A stretch of DNA of 64,000 nt from Aurantibacter_A sp965215845 (GCA_965215845.1 CBDCEL010000004.1:744001-808000), one strand, 5' to 3'; shown: positions 40,571 through 51,314, numbered from the stretch's first letter. Program-made: numbers and translations. The notes: a model not told the origin generated them from the sequence alone.

Positions 40571-42160
40571 ATGAGTTTCAAAACAGAAATCGCAAAGCGA
40601 AGAACATTTGGAATTATCTCGCATCCAGATGCCGGTAAAACCACGCTGACAGAAAAGCTCTTGCTCTTCGGAGGTGCCATTCAAGAGGCCGGTGCCGTAA
40701 AAAACAACAAAATCAAGAAGACGGCCACCAGCGACTTTATGGAAATCGAGCGGCAACGCGGTATTTCGGTGGCGACTTCCGTTTTGGCCTTTATCTATAA
40801 GGATAAAAAAATCAACATTCTTGATACGCCGGGCCATAAAGATTTCGCTGAGGACACATTTAGAACCTTAACGGCTGTTGATAGCGTAGTCGTCGTAATT
40901 GACGTTGCGAAGGGTGTTGAGGAACAAACTGAAAAATTGGTTGCCGTGTGCCGTATGCGCCAAATTCCGATGATCGTCTTTATCAACAAACTCGATAGGG
41001 AGGGAAAAGACGCTTTCGACCTATTGGACGAGGTAGAACAAAAGTTGGGTCTTACGGTCACGCCCTTGAGCTTTCCGATAGGAATGGGTTATGATTTTAA
41101 GGGAATATACAATCTTTACGAAAAGAACATCAACCTGTTTACGGGCGACAGCAAAAAAGACATAGAAGATACCATCGCATTCGATGATTTGAACAGCGAG
41201 GAGCTCGAAAACATCATTGGATCCAATGCCGCGGCGACCCTCCGTGAAAATATAGAATTGGTCAATGGGGTCTATCCATCATTTGACCAGGATAGTTATC
41301 TCAGCGGATTACAACAACCCGTATTTTTCGGTTCTGCACTCAACAATTTTGGCGTTCGAGAGCTCTTGGATTGTTTCATTGATATTGCTCCAAGTCCAAG
41401 AGCAAAAAAAGCGGAGGAACGCCTTGTTGAGGCCACTGAAAAAGAGATGACCGGCTTTGTCTTCAAGATACATGCGAACATGGATCCCAAACATCGCGAC
41501 CGATTGGCCTTTGTAAAAGTGGTTTCGGGCACTTTTGAAAGAAATAAGCCCTATTTACACGTAAGGCATAATAAAAAATTGAAGTTTTCGAGCCCGAACG
41601 CATTTTTTGCCGAAAAAAAGGAAATTGTCGAGGTTTCTTATCCCGGTGATATCGTTGGGCTTCATGATACCGGTAATTTCAAGATAGGGGACACCCTAAC
41701 GGAAGGGGAAAAATTGAACTACAGGGGTATACCGAGTTTCTCACCGGAACATTTTCGATATATCAACAACGCCGACCCGATGAAAGCAAAACAGCTTTAT
41801 AAAGGGATCGATCAGCTAATGGATGAAGGCGTGGCGCAATTGTTTACCTTGGAAATGAACGGTCGAAAAGTGGTAGGTACTGTTGGCGCCCTTCAATTTG
41901 AGGTGATCCAATATCGCTTGGAGCATGAATATGGTGCCAGGTGCACCTATGAGAACTTCCCCGTCCACAAGGCCTGCTGGGTGGATCCCGACGATCCAAA
42001 AAACGAGGAATTCAAGGAATTCTTAAGGGTCAAACAAAAATTTTTGGCCAAGGACAAAAGAGGGCAACTTGTTTTTCTGGCCGATTCTCAATTCTCTTTG
42101 CAAATGACCCAACAGAAATATCCTTCGGTAAAATTGCATTTCACTTCAGAATTTGAATAG
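40571..42160 (+). CDS. prfC: Peptide chain release factor 3
   Basis: GTPase that removes RF1/RF2 from the ribosome after termination. About 529 residues from the ATG at 40571 (MSFKTEIAKRRTFGIISHPD). G-domain motifs: G1 AGKTTLTEKLL region (HPDAGKTT), G2 RQRGISVATSV, G3 DTPGHKDFAEDT, G4 INKLDREGKDAFD. RF3-specific sequence includes KLRVEVIQ-type FEVIQYRLEHEYGARCTYE and a C-terminal PSVKLHF. It is a single plus-strand gene, convergent with the DUF3467 gene. Confidence 0.95.
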   Translation: MSFKTEIAKRRTFGIISHPDAGKTTLTEKLLLFGGAIQEAGAVKNNKIKKTATSDFMEIERQRGISVATSVLAFIYKDKKINILDTPGHKDFAEDTFRTLTAVDSVVVVIDVAKGVEEQTEKLVAVCRMRQIPMIVFINKLDREGKDAFDLLDEVEQKLGLTVTPLSFPIGMGYDFKGIYNLYEKNINLFTGDSKKDIEDTIAFDDLNSEELENIIGSNAAATLRENIELVNGVYPSFDQDSYLSGLQQPVFFGSALNNFGVRELLDCFIDIAPSPRAKKAEERLVEATEKEMTGFVFKIHANMDPKHRDRLAFVKVVSGTFERNKPYLHVRHNKKLKFSSPNAFFAEKKEIVEVSYPGDIVGLHDTGNFKIGDTLTEGEKLNYRGIPSFSPEHFRYINNADPMKAKQLYKGIDQLMDEGVAQLFTLEMNGRKVVGTVGALQFEVIQYRLEHEYGARCTYENFPVHKACWVDPDDPKNEEFKEFLRVKQKFLAKDKRGQLVFLADSQFSLQMTQQKYPSVKLHFTSEFE

Positions 42161-42172
42161 GCCTTTCTTGCA

Positions 42173-42484
42173 CTAAGCCTCCCCTGTAGGACCGAAATTC
42201 AACGGTATTGCCGGTTGCTCATAGTCCTTGATGGTGCCATGGGCTTTTTCAAATCGATTTACATTATCGTTCAATGCCTTTAAAAATTTCTTGGCATGTT
42301 GCGGGGTCAGCACAATTCTGCTTTTCACCTTTGCCTTGGGGGCGCCGGGCATCATGCTGATAAAATCAACCACGAATTCAGAAACCGAATGGTTGATAAT
42401 AGCGAGGTTCGAGTAGGTACCCTCAGCCATTTTTTCATCCAATTCGATGTTTATCTGCTTCTGATTTTGCTTCTTGTCTGACAT
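42173..42484 (-). CDS. DUF3467 domain protein
   Basis: 103 residues from the ATG at 42484 (MSDKKQNQKQINIELDEKMA). Core features: EGTYSNLAIINHSVSEFVVDF and SRIVLTPQHAKKFLKALNDN, the DUF3467 pattern. The family is small, of unknown function, and in Bacteroidota regularly sits just after rpoC, as here (about 105 bases downstream). Co-transcription with rpoBC is plausible. The longer reading to 42529 lacks a natural start. Confidence 0.88.
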   Translation of the reverse strand: MSDKKQNQKQINIELDEKMAEGTYSNLAIINHSVSEFVVDFISMMPGAPKAKVKSRIVLTPQHAKKFLKALNDNVNRFEKAHGTIKDYEQPAIPLNFGPTGEA

Positions 42485-42589
42485 AACTATCGTATTTATT
42501 GAAGAGTCAAGAACAAAAAACCAAGACAAATAGACAAAGTGATTTTGAATATAAGTCTTGGTTCCTATATCCTGAATCTAGATTTATAT

Positions 42590-45500
42590 CTAGAATTTCA
42601 AAGCTTCCTTACGGGCCATAATCTCATCGTATTCCTCCTTGGAACCTACAATGATATTATCATAGTCACGCATACCTGTACCTGCTGGAATCTTATGACC
42701 AACGATCACATTTTCCTTTAATCCCTCCAAAGTATCTACTTTGCCGCTAACTGCAGCCTCGTTCAACACCTTGGTAGTCTCTTGGAATGATGCCGCAGAA
42801 ATGAAAGACTTGGTCTGTAACGAAGCCCTGGTAATTCCTTGCAAGATAGGTGTCGCAGTGGCTGCCACGGCATCCCTTGCCGTCACAACTACCTTGTCAG
42901 CTCTCTTGAGTATGGAATTTTCGTCTCGTAGCTCTCGAGCGGAAATTATCTGTCCGGCTCTCAAATTCTCTGACTCACCGGCATCTTCAACAACCTTCTT
43001 GCCGAATATTTCATCATTTTCGCGTATAAAATCCGACTTGTGGACCAACTGATTTTCAAGGAAAACCGTATCTCCTGAATCTTGAATTCGAACCTTTCGC
43101 ATCATTTGACGAACGACGACTTCAAAGTGTTTGTCATTGATCTTAACGCCCTGTAAGCGGTAGACCTCCTGTACCTCGTTCACCAAATACTGCTGAACGG
43201 CAGATGGGCCTTTGATCGCCAAAATATCCTCTGGGGTGATCGAACCATCTGACAAGGGCATTCCTGCACGTACATAGTCATTTTCTTGAACCAGTATTTG
43301 ATTCGAAAGTTTGACCAAGTACTTTTTGATCTCGCCCAGCTTTGACTCGATGATTATCTCACGGTTACCTCTTTTGATTTTCCCGAAGGAAACGACACCG
43401 TCAATTTCGGAGACCACGGCAGGATTTGATGGGTTCCGCGCTTCGAACAATTCGGTAACCCTTGGAAGACCTCCCGTAATATCACCGGCTTTGGCCGACT
43501 TACGAGGAATCTTGACCAAGATCTTTCCTTCTTTGATCTTATCGCCGTCATCTACCATAATGTGTGAACCTACCGGTAAGTTATAAGACCTTAAGGTCTC
43601 TCCCTTCGTATCTTGAATCAAAAGCGTTGGTATCAACTTCTTGTTTCTTGATTCGGAAATAACTTTCTCTTGGAAACCAGTTTGCTCATCGATTTCTACC
43701 TGATAAGTTACACCTTGCTCAATATTCTCATAGGCAATCTTACCAGGAAATTCTGAAACAATAACGCCATTATAGGGATCCCATTGACAAATGACATCCT
43801 CGGCTTTTACCTTGGCACCATCTTTAATGAATATCTGTGAACCATAAGGAATATTGTTCGTACTCAAAGTGATACCGGTCTTCTTATCTACAATCTTGAT
43901 TTCAGAGGTCCTTGAAATAACAATTTGGGCTGCCTTTCCCTCCGTGTCTTGACTTTTGACCGTTCTAAGATCTTCGATTTCGGCCACACCGTCGAACTTG
44001 GCCACCAACTTGTTCTCTTCTGAAATATTACCTGCGATACCACCTACGTGGAATGTACGCAATGTCAGCTGTGTACCGGGTTCCCCGATAGACTGTGCCG
44101 CAACAACTCCAACGGCCTCCCCTCTTTGTACCATCTTATTGGTCGATAGGTTTCTACCGTAACATTTAGCACAGATTCCTTTTGGCGCCTCACAAGTCAA
44201 TGCAGACCGAACTTCTATTTTCTCAATGGGCGACTCTTGGATTTTCTTGATGTCACTTTCCATAATTTGCTCACCTGCCGTCAACAGTAATTCTTCTGTC
44301 AATGGATGGTAAACATCGTGCAGCGAAACCCTACCAAGAATACGCTCGCCCAAGGTTTCGACTACCTCCTCATTTTTCTTCAAGGGCTGAACCTCAATTC
44401 CTCTAAGCGTACCGCAATCTTCGATATTGACGATAACATCTTGTGAAACATCGACCAATCGACGGGTCAAATATCCTGCATCGGCAGTTTTCAATGCGGT
44501 ATCTGCCAATCCCTTACGGGCACCGTGAGTGGAAATGAAATATTCAAGAATGGACAACCCTTCCTTAAAGTTGGAAAGAATTGGGTTCTCGATAATCTCT
44601 CCGCCACCTGCTGTGGATTTCTTTGGCTTGGCCATCAATCCCCTCATACCGGTCAACTGGCGAATCTGTTCTTTAGATCCCCTTGCCCCGGAATCCAACA
44701 TCATATACACCGAGTTGAAACCTTGCTGATCCTCGCGAATTCGCTTCATTGCCAATTCGGTCAACATGGCGTTCGTAGATGTCCAAACGTCGATTACCTG
44801 ATTGTAACGCTCATTATTGGTAATGAGGCCCATATTATAGTTGGCCATAATACCATCGACTTGACCGTTGGCATCGGAAATCATATCATGTTTTTCCTGT
44901 GGAATGATAATATCTCCAAGACTGAAGGAAAGTCCACCCTTAAAGGCGAAATCATATCCCATGGTCTTGATCTTATCCAAGAACTCGGCAGTCGTTGGTA
45001 CGTCGGTCACGGCCAAAATCTTACCGATAATATCGCGTAAAGATTTCTTGTTCAAAACCTCATTCACATAACCGGCCTGTTCGGGCACTTCCATATTGAA
45101 AAGTACGCGACCTACGGTCGTCTCGATAATTTGATTTACCAGTTCTCCCTCTTCATTGAAATCCTTGGTTCTGACCTTTATACCGGCATTCAAATCGACC
45201 ATTCCTTCGTTAAAGGCAATTTCCACTTCTTCATCGGAATAGAAGGTCAGACCCTCACCCAATACTGGAACTTCTTTTGTCGACTTACGCTCTTTGGTCA
45301 TATAATAAAGACCCAAAACCATGTCTTGAGAAGGGACCGTAATCGGTGAACCATTCGCCGGGTTCAATATATTGTGGGATGCCAACATCAATAATTGCGC
45401 TTCCAAAATCGCTTCTGGCCCCAATGGCAAGTGGACCGCCATTTGGTCACCATCGAAATCGGCATTAAAGGCCGTACAAACCAATGGGTGCAATCGAATT

Positions 45501-46888
45501 GCCTTACCCTCGATGAGTTTTGGCTGAAAAGCCTGTATACCCAATCGGTGCAACGTAGGGGCCCTGTTCAACAATACAGGATGCCCTTTCAAGACATTTT
45601 CAAGAATGTCCCATACAACGGGTTCTTTCTTGTCGATTATTTTTTTGGCCGATTTCACGGTCTTTACAATTCCTCTTTCAATCAGCTTTCTGATTACAAA
45701 AGGCTTATACAGTTCGGCCGCCATATCTTTCGGAAGACCACACTCGTACAACTTCATCTCTGGCCCAACTACAATAACGGAACGTGCGGAATAGTCAACA
45801 CGTTTACCCAAAAGGTTCTGACGAAAACGACCTTGTTTACCTTTCAATGAATCTGACAACGACTTCAATGGTCTGTTCGATTCGGTCTTGACCGCTGACG
45901 CCTTACGCGTGTTATCGAATAAAGAATCCACAGCTTCTTGAAGCATCCTTTTTTCGTTTCTAAGGATGACTTCCGGAGCCTTGATTTCAACAAGCCTCTT
46001 CAGACGATTGTTACGAATGATAACCCTTCTGTATAAATCGTTCAAGTCAGATGTTGCAAAACGACCACCATCCAAGGGAACCAATGGACGCAATTCTGGT
46101 GGTATCACAGGTACCACTTTCATAATCATCCACTCGGGCCTGTTTTCTCGATTATCTTGAGATTCTCGTAAAGCCTCGACAACTTGAAGTCTTTTCAGTG
46201 CCTCGGTCTTACGTTGCTTAGACGTTTCAGTATTCGCTTTGTGGCGCAATTCATAAGAAAGCTCTTTTAAGTCGATTCGTGCCAACAAATCGATCAAGCA
46301 TTCGGCGCCCATTTTCGCAATAAACTTATTGGGGTCTGAATCTTCCAAATATTGGTTCTCTGGCGGAATAGATTCAAGAATATTAAGATATTCCTCCTCT
46401 GTCAAGAAATCCATTTTTTGAATTTCCTCACCTTCAGGACCTTTGGCAGCTCCTGGCTGAATGACCACATACCTCTCATAGTAAATGATCATATCAAGTT
46501 TCTTTGAAGGTAGGCCCAGCAAGTATCCGATCTTATTGGGCAGAGAACGGAAATACCAAATGTGAGCCACAGGTACAACCAAGTTTATATGCCCTACTCT
46601 GTCTCTACGAACTTTCTTTTCGGTTACCTCGACACCGCATCGATCGCAAACGATACCACGATAGCGGATACGCTTGTATTTTCCGCAGGCACATTCGTAA
46701 TCCTTCACAGGTCCGAAAATGCGCTCACAGAACAAACCGTCGCGCTCGGGTTTATGCGTTCTATAGTTAATCGTTTCAGGCTTCAAGACCTCTCCCCTTG
46801 ACTCGGCCAAAATGGCTTCTGGTGATGCCAAACCAATGGAAATCTTGTTGAACCTTTTTTGAGGTGTATTATCGTGTATTCTAGCCAT
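42590..46888 (-). CDS. rpoC: DNA-directed RNA polymerase subunit beta'
   Basis: 1432 residues, full length. The N-terminal zinc site uses Cys66, Cys68, Cys81 and Cys84 (CACGKYKRIRYRGIVCDRCG). The catalytic magnesium motif NADFDGDQMAVH is near residue 475. A second zinc site is around CEAPKGICAKCYGRN, and trigger-loop/bridge-helix sequence RTFHVGGIAGNISEENK is present. Located 37 bases after rpoB in the rplKAJL-rpoBC cluster. No insertion or disruption is seen. Confidence 0.98.
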   Translation of the reverse strand: MARIHDNTPQKRFNKISIGLASPEAILAESRGEVLKPETINYRTHKPERDGLFCERIFGPVKDYECACGKYKRIRYRGIVCDRCGVEVTEKKVRRDRVGHINLVVPVAHIWYFRSLPNKIGYLLGLPSKKLDMIIYYERYVVIQPGAAKGPEGEEIQKMDFLTEEEYLNILESIPPENQYLEDSDPNKFIAKMGAECLIDLLARIDLKELSYELRHKANTETSKQRKTEALKRLQVVEALRESQDNRENRPEWMIMKVVPVIPPELRPLVPLDGGRFATSDLNDLYRRVIIRNNRLKRLVEIKAPEVILRNEKRMLQEAVDSLFDNTRKASAVKTESNRPLKSLSDSLKGKQGRFRQNLLGKRVDYSARSVIVVGPEMKLYECGLPKDMAAELYKPFVIRKLIERGIVKTVKSAKKIIDKKEPVVWDILENVLKGHPVLLNRAPTLHRLGIQAFQPKLIEGKAIRLHPLVCTAFNADFDGDQMAVHLPLGPEAILEAQLLMLASHNILNPANGSPITVPSQDMVLGLYYMTKERKSTKEVPVLGEGLTFYSDEEVEIAFNEGMVDLNAGIKVRTKDFNEEGELVNQIIETTVGRVLFNMEVPEQAGYVNEVLNKKSLRDIIGKILAVTDVPTTAEFLDKIKTMGYDFAFKGGLSFSLGDIIIPQEKHDMISDANGQVDGIMANYNMGLITNNERYNQVIDVWTSTNAMLTELAMKRIREDQQGFNSVYMMLDSGARGSKEQIRQLTGMRGLMAKPKKSTAGGGEIIENPILSNFKEGLSILEYFISTHGARKGLADTALKTADAGYLTRRLVDVSQDVIVNIEDCGTLRGIEVQPLKKNEEVVETLGERILGRVSLHDVYHPLTEELLLTAGEQIMESDIKKIQESPIEKIEVRSALTCEAPKGICAKCYGRNLSTNKMVQRGEAVGVVAAQSIGEPGTQLTLRTFHVGGIAGNISEENKLVAKFDGVAEIEDLRTVKSQDTEGKAAQIVISRTSEIKIVDKKTGITLSTNNIPYGSQIFIKDGAKVKAEDVICQWDPYNGVIVSEFPGKIAYENIEQGVTYQVEIDEQTGFQEKVISESRNKKLIPTLLIQDTKGETLRSYNLPVGSHIMVDDGDKIKEGKILVKIPRKSAKAGDITGGLPRVTELFEARNPSNPAVVSEIDGVVSFGKIKRGNREIIIESKLGEIKKYLVKLSNQILVQENDYVRAGMPLSDGSITPEDILAIKGPSAVQQYLVNEVQEVYRLQGVKINDKHFEVVVRQMMRKVRIQDSGDTVFLENQLVHKSDFIRENDEIFGKKVVEDAGESENLRAGQIISARELRDENSILKRADKVVVTARDAVAATATPILQGITRASLQTKSFISAASFQETTKVLNEAAVSGKVDTLEGLKENVIVGHKIPAGTGMRDYDNIIVGSKEEYDEIMARKEALKF

Positions 46889-46925
46889 GATATATTAAGC
46901 TACTTGATTAAAATGTGTACTAAAA

Positions 46926-49900
46926 CTATTCTTCCAATCTGATATCGAGGCCCAAACCTTTAAGTTCGTGCATCAATACATTGAAAGATTCCGGCAGACC
47001 GGGTTCTGGCATGGTTTCGCCCTTAACGATCGATTCATAAGTCTTCGCCCTTCCGATTACATCGTCAGACTTGACCGTTAAAATCTCCCTTAGGGTAGCC
47101 GAAGCTCCATAAGCTTCCAAGGCCCATACCTCCATCTCACCAAAACGCTGACCACCAAATTGAGCCTTACCGCCCAATGGCTGTTGTGTAATCAATGAGT
47201 AAGGTCCGATTGAACGTGCATGCATCTTATCATCGACCATATGGCCCAGTTTCAACATATAAATCACACCAACGGTAGCTGCCTGATCGAAACGTTCGCC
47301 CGTACCCCCATCGTAAAGGTAAGTATGGCCAAATCTCGGAATACCCGCCTCATCGGTAAATTCATTGATCTGTTCCAAAGTCGCCCCATCAAAAATTGGG
47401 GTAGCAAACTTTTTGTCAAGTTTTAGGCCGGCCCAACCCAATACGGTCTCATAAATCTGACCAATATTCATACGGGATGGTACACCCAATGGATTCAATA
47501 CGATATCTACAGGAGTACCATCTTCCAAGAACGGCATGTCTTCTTGACGAACGATCCTTGAAACGATACCCTTGTTACCATGGCGACCTGCCATTTTATC
47601 ACCGACTTTCAGCTTACGCTTTTTGGCAATATAGACCTTGGCCAACTTCATAATACCAGCAGGAAGTTCATCCCCCACGGAAATCGTAAACTTGTCCCTT
47701 CTTAAATTACCTTGAAGATCGTTCAGCTTGATTTTATAGTTGTGAAGCAAATCTGCGACAGAGGAATTCGTTGATTTATCCGTTGTCCAGCTTCCACTGA
47801 CCAAGTGGGCGTAGTCATCAACGGCATTCAACATTTTTTGGGTGTATTTCTTTCCTTTTGGAAGTACTTCCTCGCCCAAATCGTTCATAACGCCTTGCGA
47901 AGTTTTTCCGCTTACCAAAGTGAAAAGTTTCTCAACAAGAATGTTCTTTAGTTCCTGGAATTTGACTTCATATTCCAATTCAAGCTTGTTCAATTCCTCT
48001 TTATCCTCAGAACGCTTGCGCTTATCCTTTACTGAACGAGAGAACAACTTTTTGTCGATGACAACCCCTCTAAGCGATGGCGAGGCCTTCAACGAAGCAT
48101 CCTTTACATCTCCTGCCTTATCACCAAAAATGGCACGAAGCAGTTTCTCCTCGGGCGTTGGGTCAGATTCCCCTTTTGGTGTGATTTTTCCGATCAAGAT
48201 GTCACCTGGCTTGACTTCTGCGCCAATACGGATCATTCCGTTTTCGTCAAGATCTTTGGTCGCTTCCTCAGAAACGTTCGGGATATCATGTGTCAATTCC
48301 TCGGCACCCAACTTGGTGTCTCGAACTTCCAACGAATACTCGTCAACATGAATCGACGTAAAGATATCTTCCCGGACGACCTTCTCAGAAATCACGATCG
48401 CATCCTCGAAATTGTACCCTTTCCAGGGCATGAAGGCTACCGTAAGGTTTCGACCCAAGGCAAGCTCACCATTTTGCGTCGCATAGCCTTCACAAAGTAC
48501 TTGACCCTTCTTCACCTTGTCGCCTTTTTTCACGATTGGCTTCAAATTGATACTCGTACCTTGGTTGGTCTTTCTGAATTTCACCAATTGATAAGTCTTT
48601 GAATCGTCTTCAAAACTCACCAAGCGCTGTGCTTCAGATCTTTTATATTTAATAGTAATCCTTTCGGAATCTACATATTCGATCACTCCATCACCTTCAG
48701 CATTTATCAATACCCTTGAATCGGAGGCTACCTGTCTTTCCAAACCGGTGCCTACAATAGGTGATTGTGGACGTAAAAGAGGAACTGCCTGACGCATCAT
48801 GTTGGAGCCCATCAACGCCCGGTTCGCATCATCATGTTCCAAGAATGGAATCAAGGAAGCAGAAATCGACGCTATTTGGTTCGGTGCGACATCGGTGTAA
48901 TTCACCGCCTTTGGCTCGACCACAGGAAAATCACCTTCTTCCCGGGCAATTACCTTATCACTTTTGATGGTTCCACTTTCCCTAAGAGGAATATTCGCCT
49001 GGGCGATCTTCATCCCTTCTTCTTCCTCGGCACTCAGGTAAACATGGTTATTTGTATCAACCTTGCCCTTTTCAACCTTGCGATAGGGGGTTTCCAAAAA
49101 GCCCATTGGGTTCACCTTGGCAAATACCGCCAAAGATGAAATCAAACCAATATTCGGACCTTCAGGAGTCTCGATCGGGCACAACCTTCCGTAATGCGTG
49201 TAGTGAACGTCTCGAACCTCGAAACCGGCCCTTTCACGCGAAAGACCTCCAGGGCCAAGTGCCGATAATCTTCTCTTATGTGTTATCTCTGCCAACGGAT
49301 TCGTTTGATCCATAAACTGCGATAATTGGTTCGTACCAAAGAACGAATTGATGACCGAAGACAGCGTTTTGGCATTGATCAAATCGATTGGCGTAAACAC
49401 CTCATTATCACGAACATTCATGCGTTCACGAATCGTTCTTGCCATACGTGCAAGACCTACACCGAATTGTGATGAAAGTTGTTCACCAACCGTTCGCACA
49501 CGTCGATTCGAAAGGTGATCGATATCATCGATTTCAGCCTTTGAATTGATCAACTCGATCAAATATTTAATTATGGTAATGATATCTTCTTTGGTCAAGA
49601 CTTGCTTGTCCATCCCGATATCAAGACCCAATTTCTTGTTCATTCTATAGCGCCCGACCTCACCTAGGTTGTAGCGTTGATCTGAAAAGAACAACTTATC
49701 AATAATACCACGGGCCGTTTCCTCATCGGGCGGTTCGGCATTACGAAGTTGACGATAGATGTGTTCTACTGCTTCCTTTTCGGAATTTGTCGGATCCTTC
49801 TGAAGCGTATTATGAATAATGGCATAATCTGATTGTGCGTTGTTCTCTTTGTGCAAGAGAATGGTCTTCACGTCCGTTTCCAAAATTTGGTCGATGTGTT

Positions 49901-50735
49901 CCTTTTCCAAAACCGTATCACGATCCAATACGATTTCGTTTCTTTCAATGGATACCACCTCGCCAGTATCTTCATCGACGAAATCTTCGTGCCATGTGTT
50001 CAAAACGCGCGCTGCCAATTTTCTCCCCAAGACCTTCTTCAATCCTGCCTTGGAAACCTTGATTTCTTCAGAAAGGTCAAAAATTTCGAGAATGTCCTTA
50101 TCACGCTCAAAGCCAATGGCCCTGAACAATGTTGTTACCGGCAATTTTTTCTTCCTATCGATATAGGCATACATTACGCCATTGATGTCGGTCGCAAATT
50201 CTATCCAAGATCCCTTGAACGGAATAACCCTTGCCGAGTACAATTTGGTTCCGTTCGCGTGAAAAGATTGTCCGAAGAAAACCCCGGGCGATCTGTGCAA
50301 TTGTGATACCACGACGCGTTCGGCACCATTGATGACAAAAGTTCCACTGGGCGTCATGTAGGGAATCGTACCTAAATAAACATCCTGAACAATCGTTTCG
50401 AAATCTTCATGCTCCTCATCGGTACAATACAATTTCAATCGTGCCTTCAAAGGAACGCTGTAGGTAAGACCTCGCTCGATGCACTCTTGAATAGAGTACC
50501 TCGGCGGATCGATAAAATAATCTAAGAACTCGAGTACGAACTGATTTCTGGTATCCGTAATCGGGAAGTTTTCCATGAAGGTATTATATAAACCTTCATT
50601 GCCCCGTTCGTCAGATTTTGTCTCAAGTTGAAAGAAGTCTTGAAACGATTTGATCTGAATATCCAAGAAATCCGGATACTCCGGAGTGTCTTGGGCGGAT
50701 GCAAAATTTATTCTTTCAGTCTGTTTTGTCAACAT
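46926..50735 (-). CDS. rpoB: DNA-directed RNA polymerase subunit beta
   Basis: 1269 residues, full length. The rifampicin-resistance region near residues 470-505 reads GTNQLSQFMDQTNPLAEITH then KRRLSALGPGGL, with the Asp, His and Ser equivalent to E. coli D516, H526 and S531 in the sensitive state. Downstream motifs include ETPEGPNIGLI, AGRHGNKGIVSRI and the C-terminal LGGKAQFGGQRFGEMEVWAL. It is separated from rplL by 143 bases that contain two hairpins. Confidence 0.98.
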   Translation of the reverse strand: MLTKQTERINFASAQDTPEYPDFLDIQIKSFQDFFQLETKSDERGNEGLYNTFMENFPITDTRNQFVLEFLDYFIDPPRYSIQECIERGLTYSVPLKARLKLYCTDEEHEDFETIVQDVYLGTIPYMTPSGTFVINGAERVVVSQLHRSPGVFFGQSFHANGTKLYSARVIPFKGSWIEFATDINGVMYAYIDRKKKLPVTTLFRAIGFERDKDILEIFDLSEEIKVSKAGLKKVLGRKLAARVLNTWHEDFVDEDTGEVVSIERNEIVLDRDTVLEKEHIDQILETDVKTILLHKENNAQSDYAIIHNTLQKDPTNSEKEAVEHIYRQLRNAEPPDEETARGIIDKLFFSDQRYNLGEVGRYRMNKKLGLDIGMDKQVLTKEDIITIIKYLIELINSKAEIDDIDHLSNRRVRTVGEQLSSQFGVGLARMARTIRERMNVRDNEVFTPIDLINAKTLSSVINSFFGTNQLSQFMDQTNPLAEITHKRRLSALGPGGLSRERAGFEVRDVHYTHYGRLCPIETPEGPNIGLISSLAVFAKVNPMGFLETPYRKVEKGKVDTNNHVYLSAEEEEGMKIAQANIPLRESGTIKSDKVIAREEGDFPVVEPKAVNYTDVAPNQIASISASLIPFLEHDDANRALMGSNMMRQAVPLLRPQSPIVGTGLERQVASDSRVLINAEGDGVIEYVDSERITIKYKRSEAQRLVSFEDDSKTYQLVKFRKTNQGTSINLKPIVKKGDKVKKGQVLCEGYATQNGELALGRNLTVAFMPWKGYNFEDAIVISEKVVREDIFTSIHVDEYSLEVRDTKLGAEELTHDIPNVSEEATKDLDENGMIRIGAEVKPGDILIGKITPKGESDPTPEEKLLRAIFGDKAGDVKDASLKASPSLRGVVIDKKLFSRSVKDKRKRSEDKEELNKLELEYEVKFQELKNILVEKLFTLVSGKTSQGVMNDLGEEVLPKGKKYTQKMLNAVDDYAHLVSGSWTTDKSTNSSVADLLHNYKIKLNDLQGNLRRDKFTISVGDELPAGIMKLAKVYIAKKRKLKVGDKMAGRHGNKGIVSRIVRQEDMPFLEDGTPVDIVLNPLGVPSRMNIGQIYETVLGWAGLKLDKKFATPIFDGATLEQINEFTDEAGIPRFGHTYLYDGGTGERFDQAATVGVIYMLKLGHMVDDKMHARSIGPYSLITQQPLGGKAQFGGQRFGEMEVWALEAYGASATLREILTVKSDDVIGRAKTYESIVKGETMPEPGLPESFNVLMHELKGLGLDIRLEE

Positions 50736-50811
50736 CTATGGATAAAATTTTGATCGTGAATATTAATGGGTAGTCCCGCACTTGCGGAACAAAATGCTTA
50801 TAAACGGGTTT

Positions 50812-50850
50812 AGGTCTATCCCATCAGCCGATTGACTGGCGGGAAGACCT
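50812..50850 (-). promoter_or_regulatory. Stem-loop in the rplL-rpoB intergenic region
   Basis: AGGTCT and AGACCT form the outer stem, with inner pairs TCCC/GGGA and TCAG/CTGG around an eight-base loop. A second small hairpin with arms TCCGCA/TGCGGA lies near 50774-50787. In E. coli this interval holds an attenuator and an RNase III site. An analogous role here is only a guess. Confidence 0.45.
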
Positions 50851-50878
50851 AATCCCAAAGTGCTATTGGTCTTCGCTA

Positions 50879-51262
50879 TTATTTAAGCTCAACTTCTGCT
50901 CCTGCTTCTTCTAAAGATTTTTTGATTCCTTCCGCTTCGTCTTTGGCAACACCTTCCTTAACGGCTTTTGGTGCGCTATCGACGATGTCTTTAGCATCTT
51001 TCAATCCAAGTCCGGTCAATTCCTTGACCAATTTCACCACTGCCAATTTGGATCCGCCTGCAGCTTTCAAAATTACATCGAATTCTGATTTTTCCTCAGC
51101 AGCCTCACCATCACCAGCGGCGCCTCCGCCACCTCCTGCAACCGCCACCGCGGCGGCAGCTGGCTCGATGCCATATTCTTCTTTTAAGATGTCGGCCAAT
51201 TCATTAACCTCTTTTACGGTCAAATTAACCAACTGTTCTGCGAAATCTTTTAATTCTGCCAT
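50879..51262 (-). CDS. rplL: 50S ribosomal protein bL12 (L7/L12)
   Basis: 127 residues. N-terminal dimerisation helices (MAELKDFAEQLVNLTVKEVN) are joined by an Ala/Gly-rich hinge (AAAAVAVAGGGGGAAGDGE) to the C-terminal factor-binding domain (LAVVKLVKELTGLGLKDAKD). It forms the ribosomal stalk with L10. Follows rplJ by 52 bases in the same operon. Confidence 0.97.
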   Translation of the reverse strand: MAELKDFAEQLVNLTVKEVNELADILKEEYGIEPAAAAVAVAGGGGGAAGDGEAAEEKSEFDVILKAAGGSKLAVVKLVKELTGLGLKDAKDIVDSAPKAVKEGVAKDEAEGIKKSLEEAGAEVELK

Positions 51263-51314
51263 TTGTTCTATCGTTTAATAAAATTGTAAAATATAATTGT
51301 TTATAGTGCGCAAA

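Noticed and set aside
46926..50735. Rifampicin-resistance changes in rpoB
   Set aside because: The Asp, His and Ser at the main resistance positions are the sensitive type.
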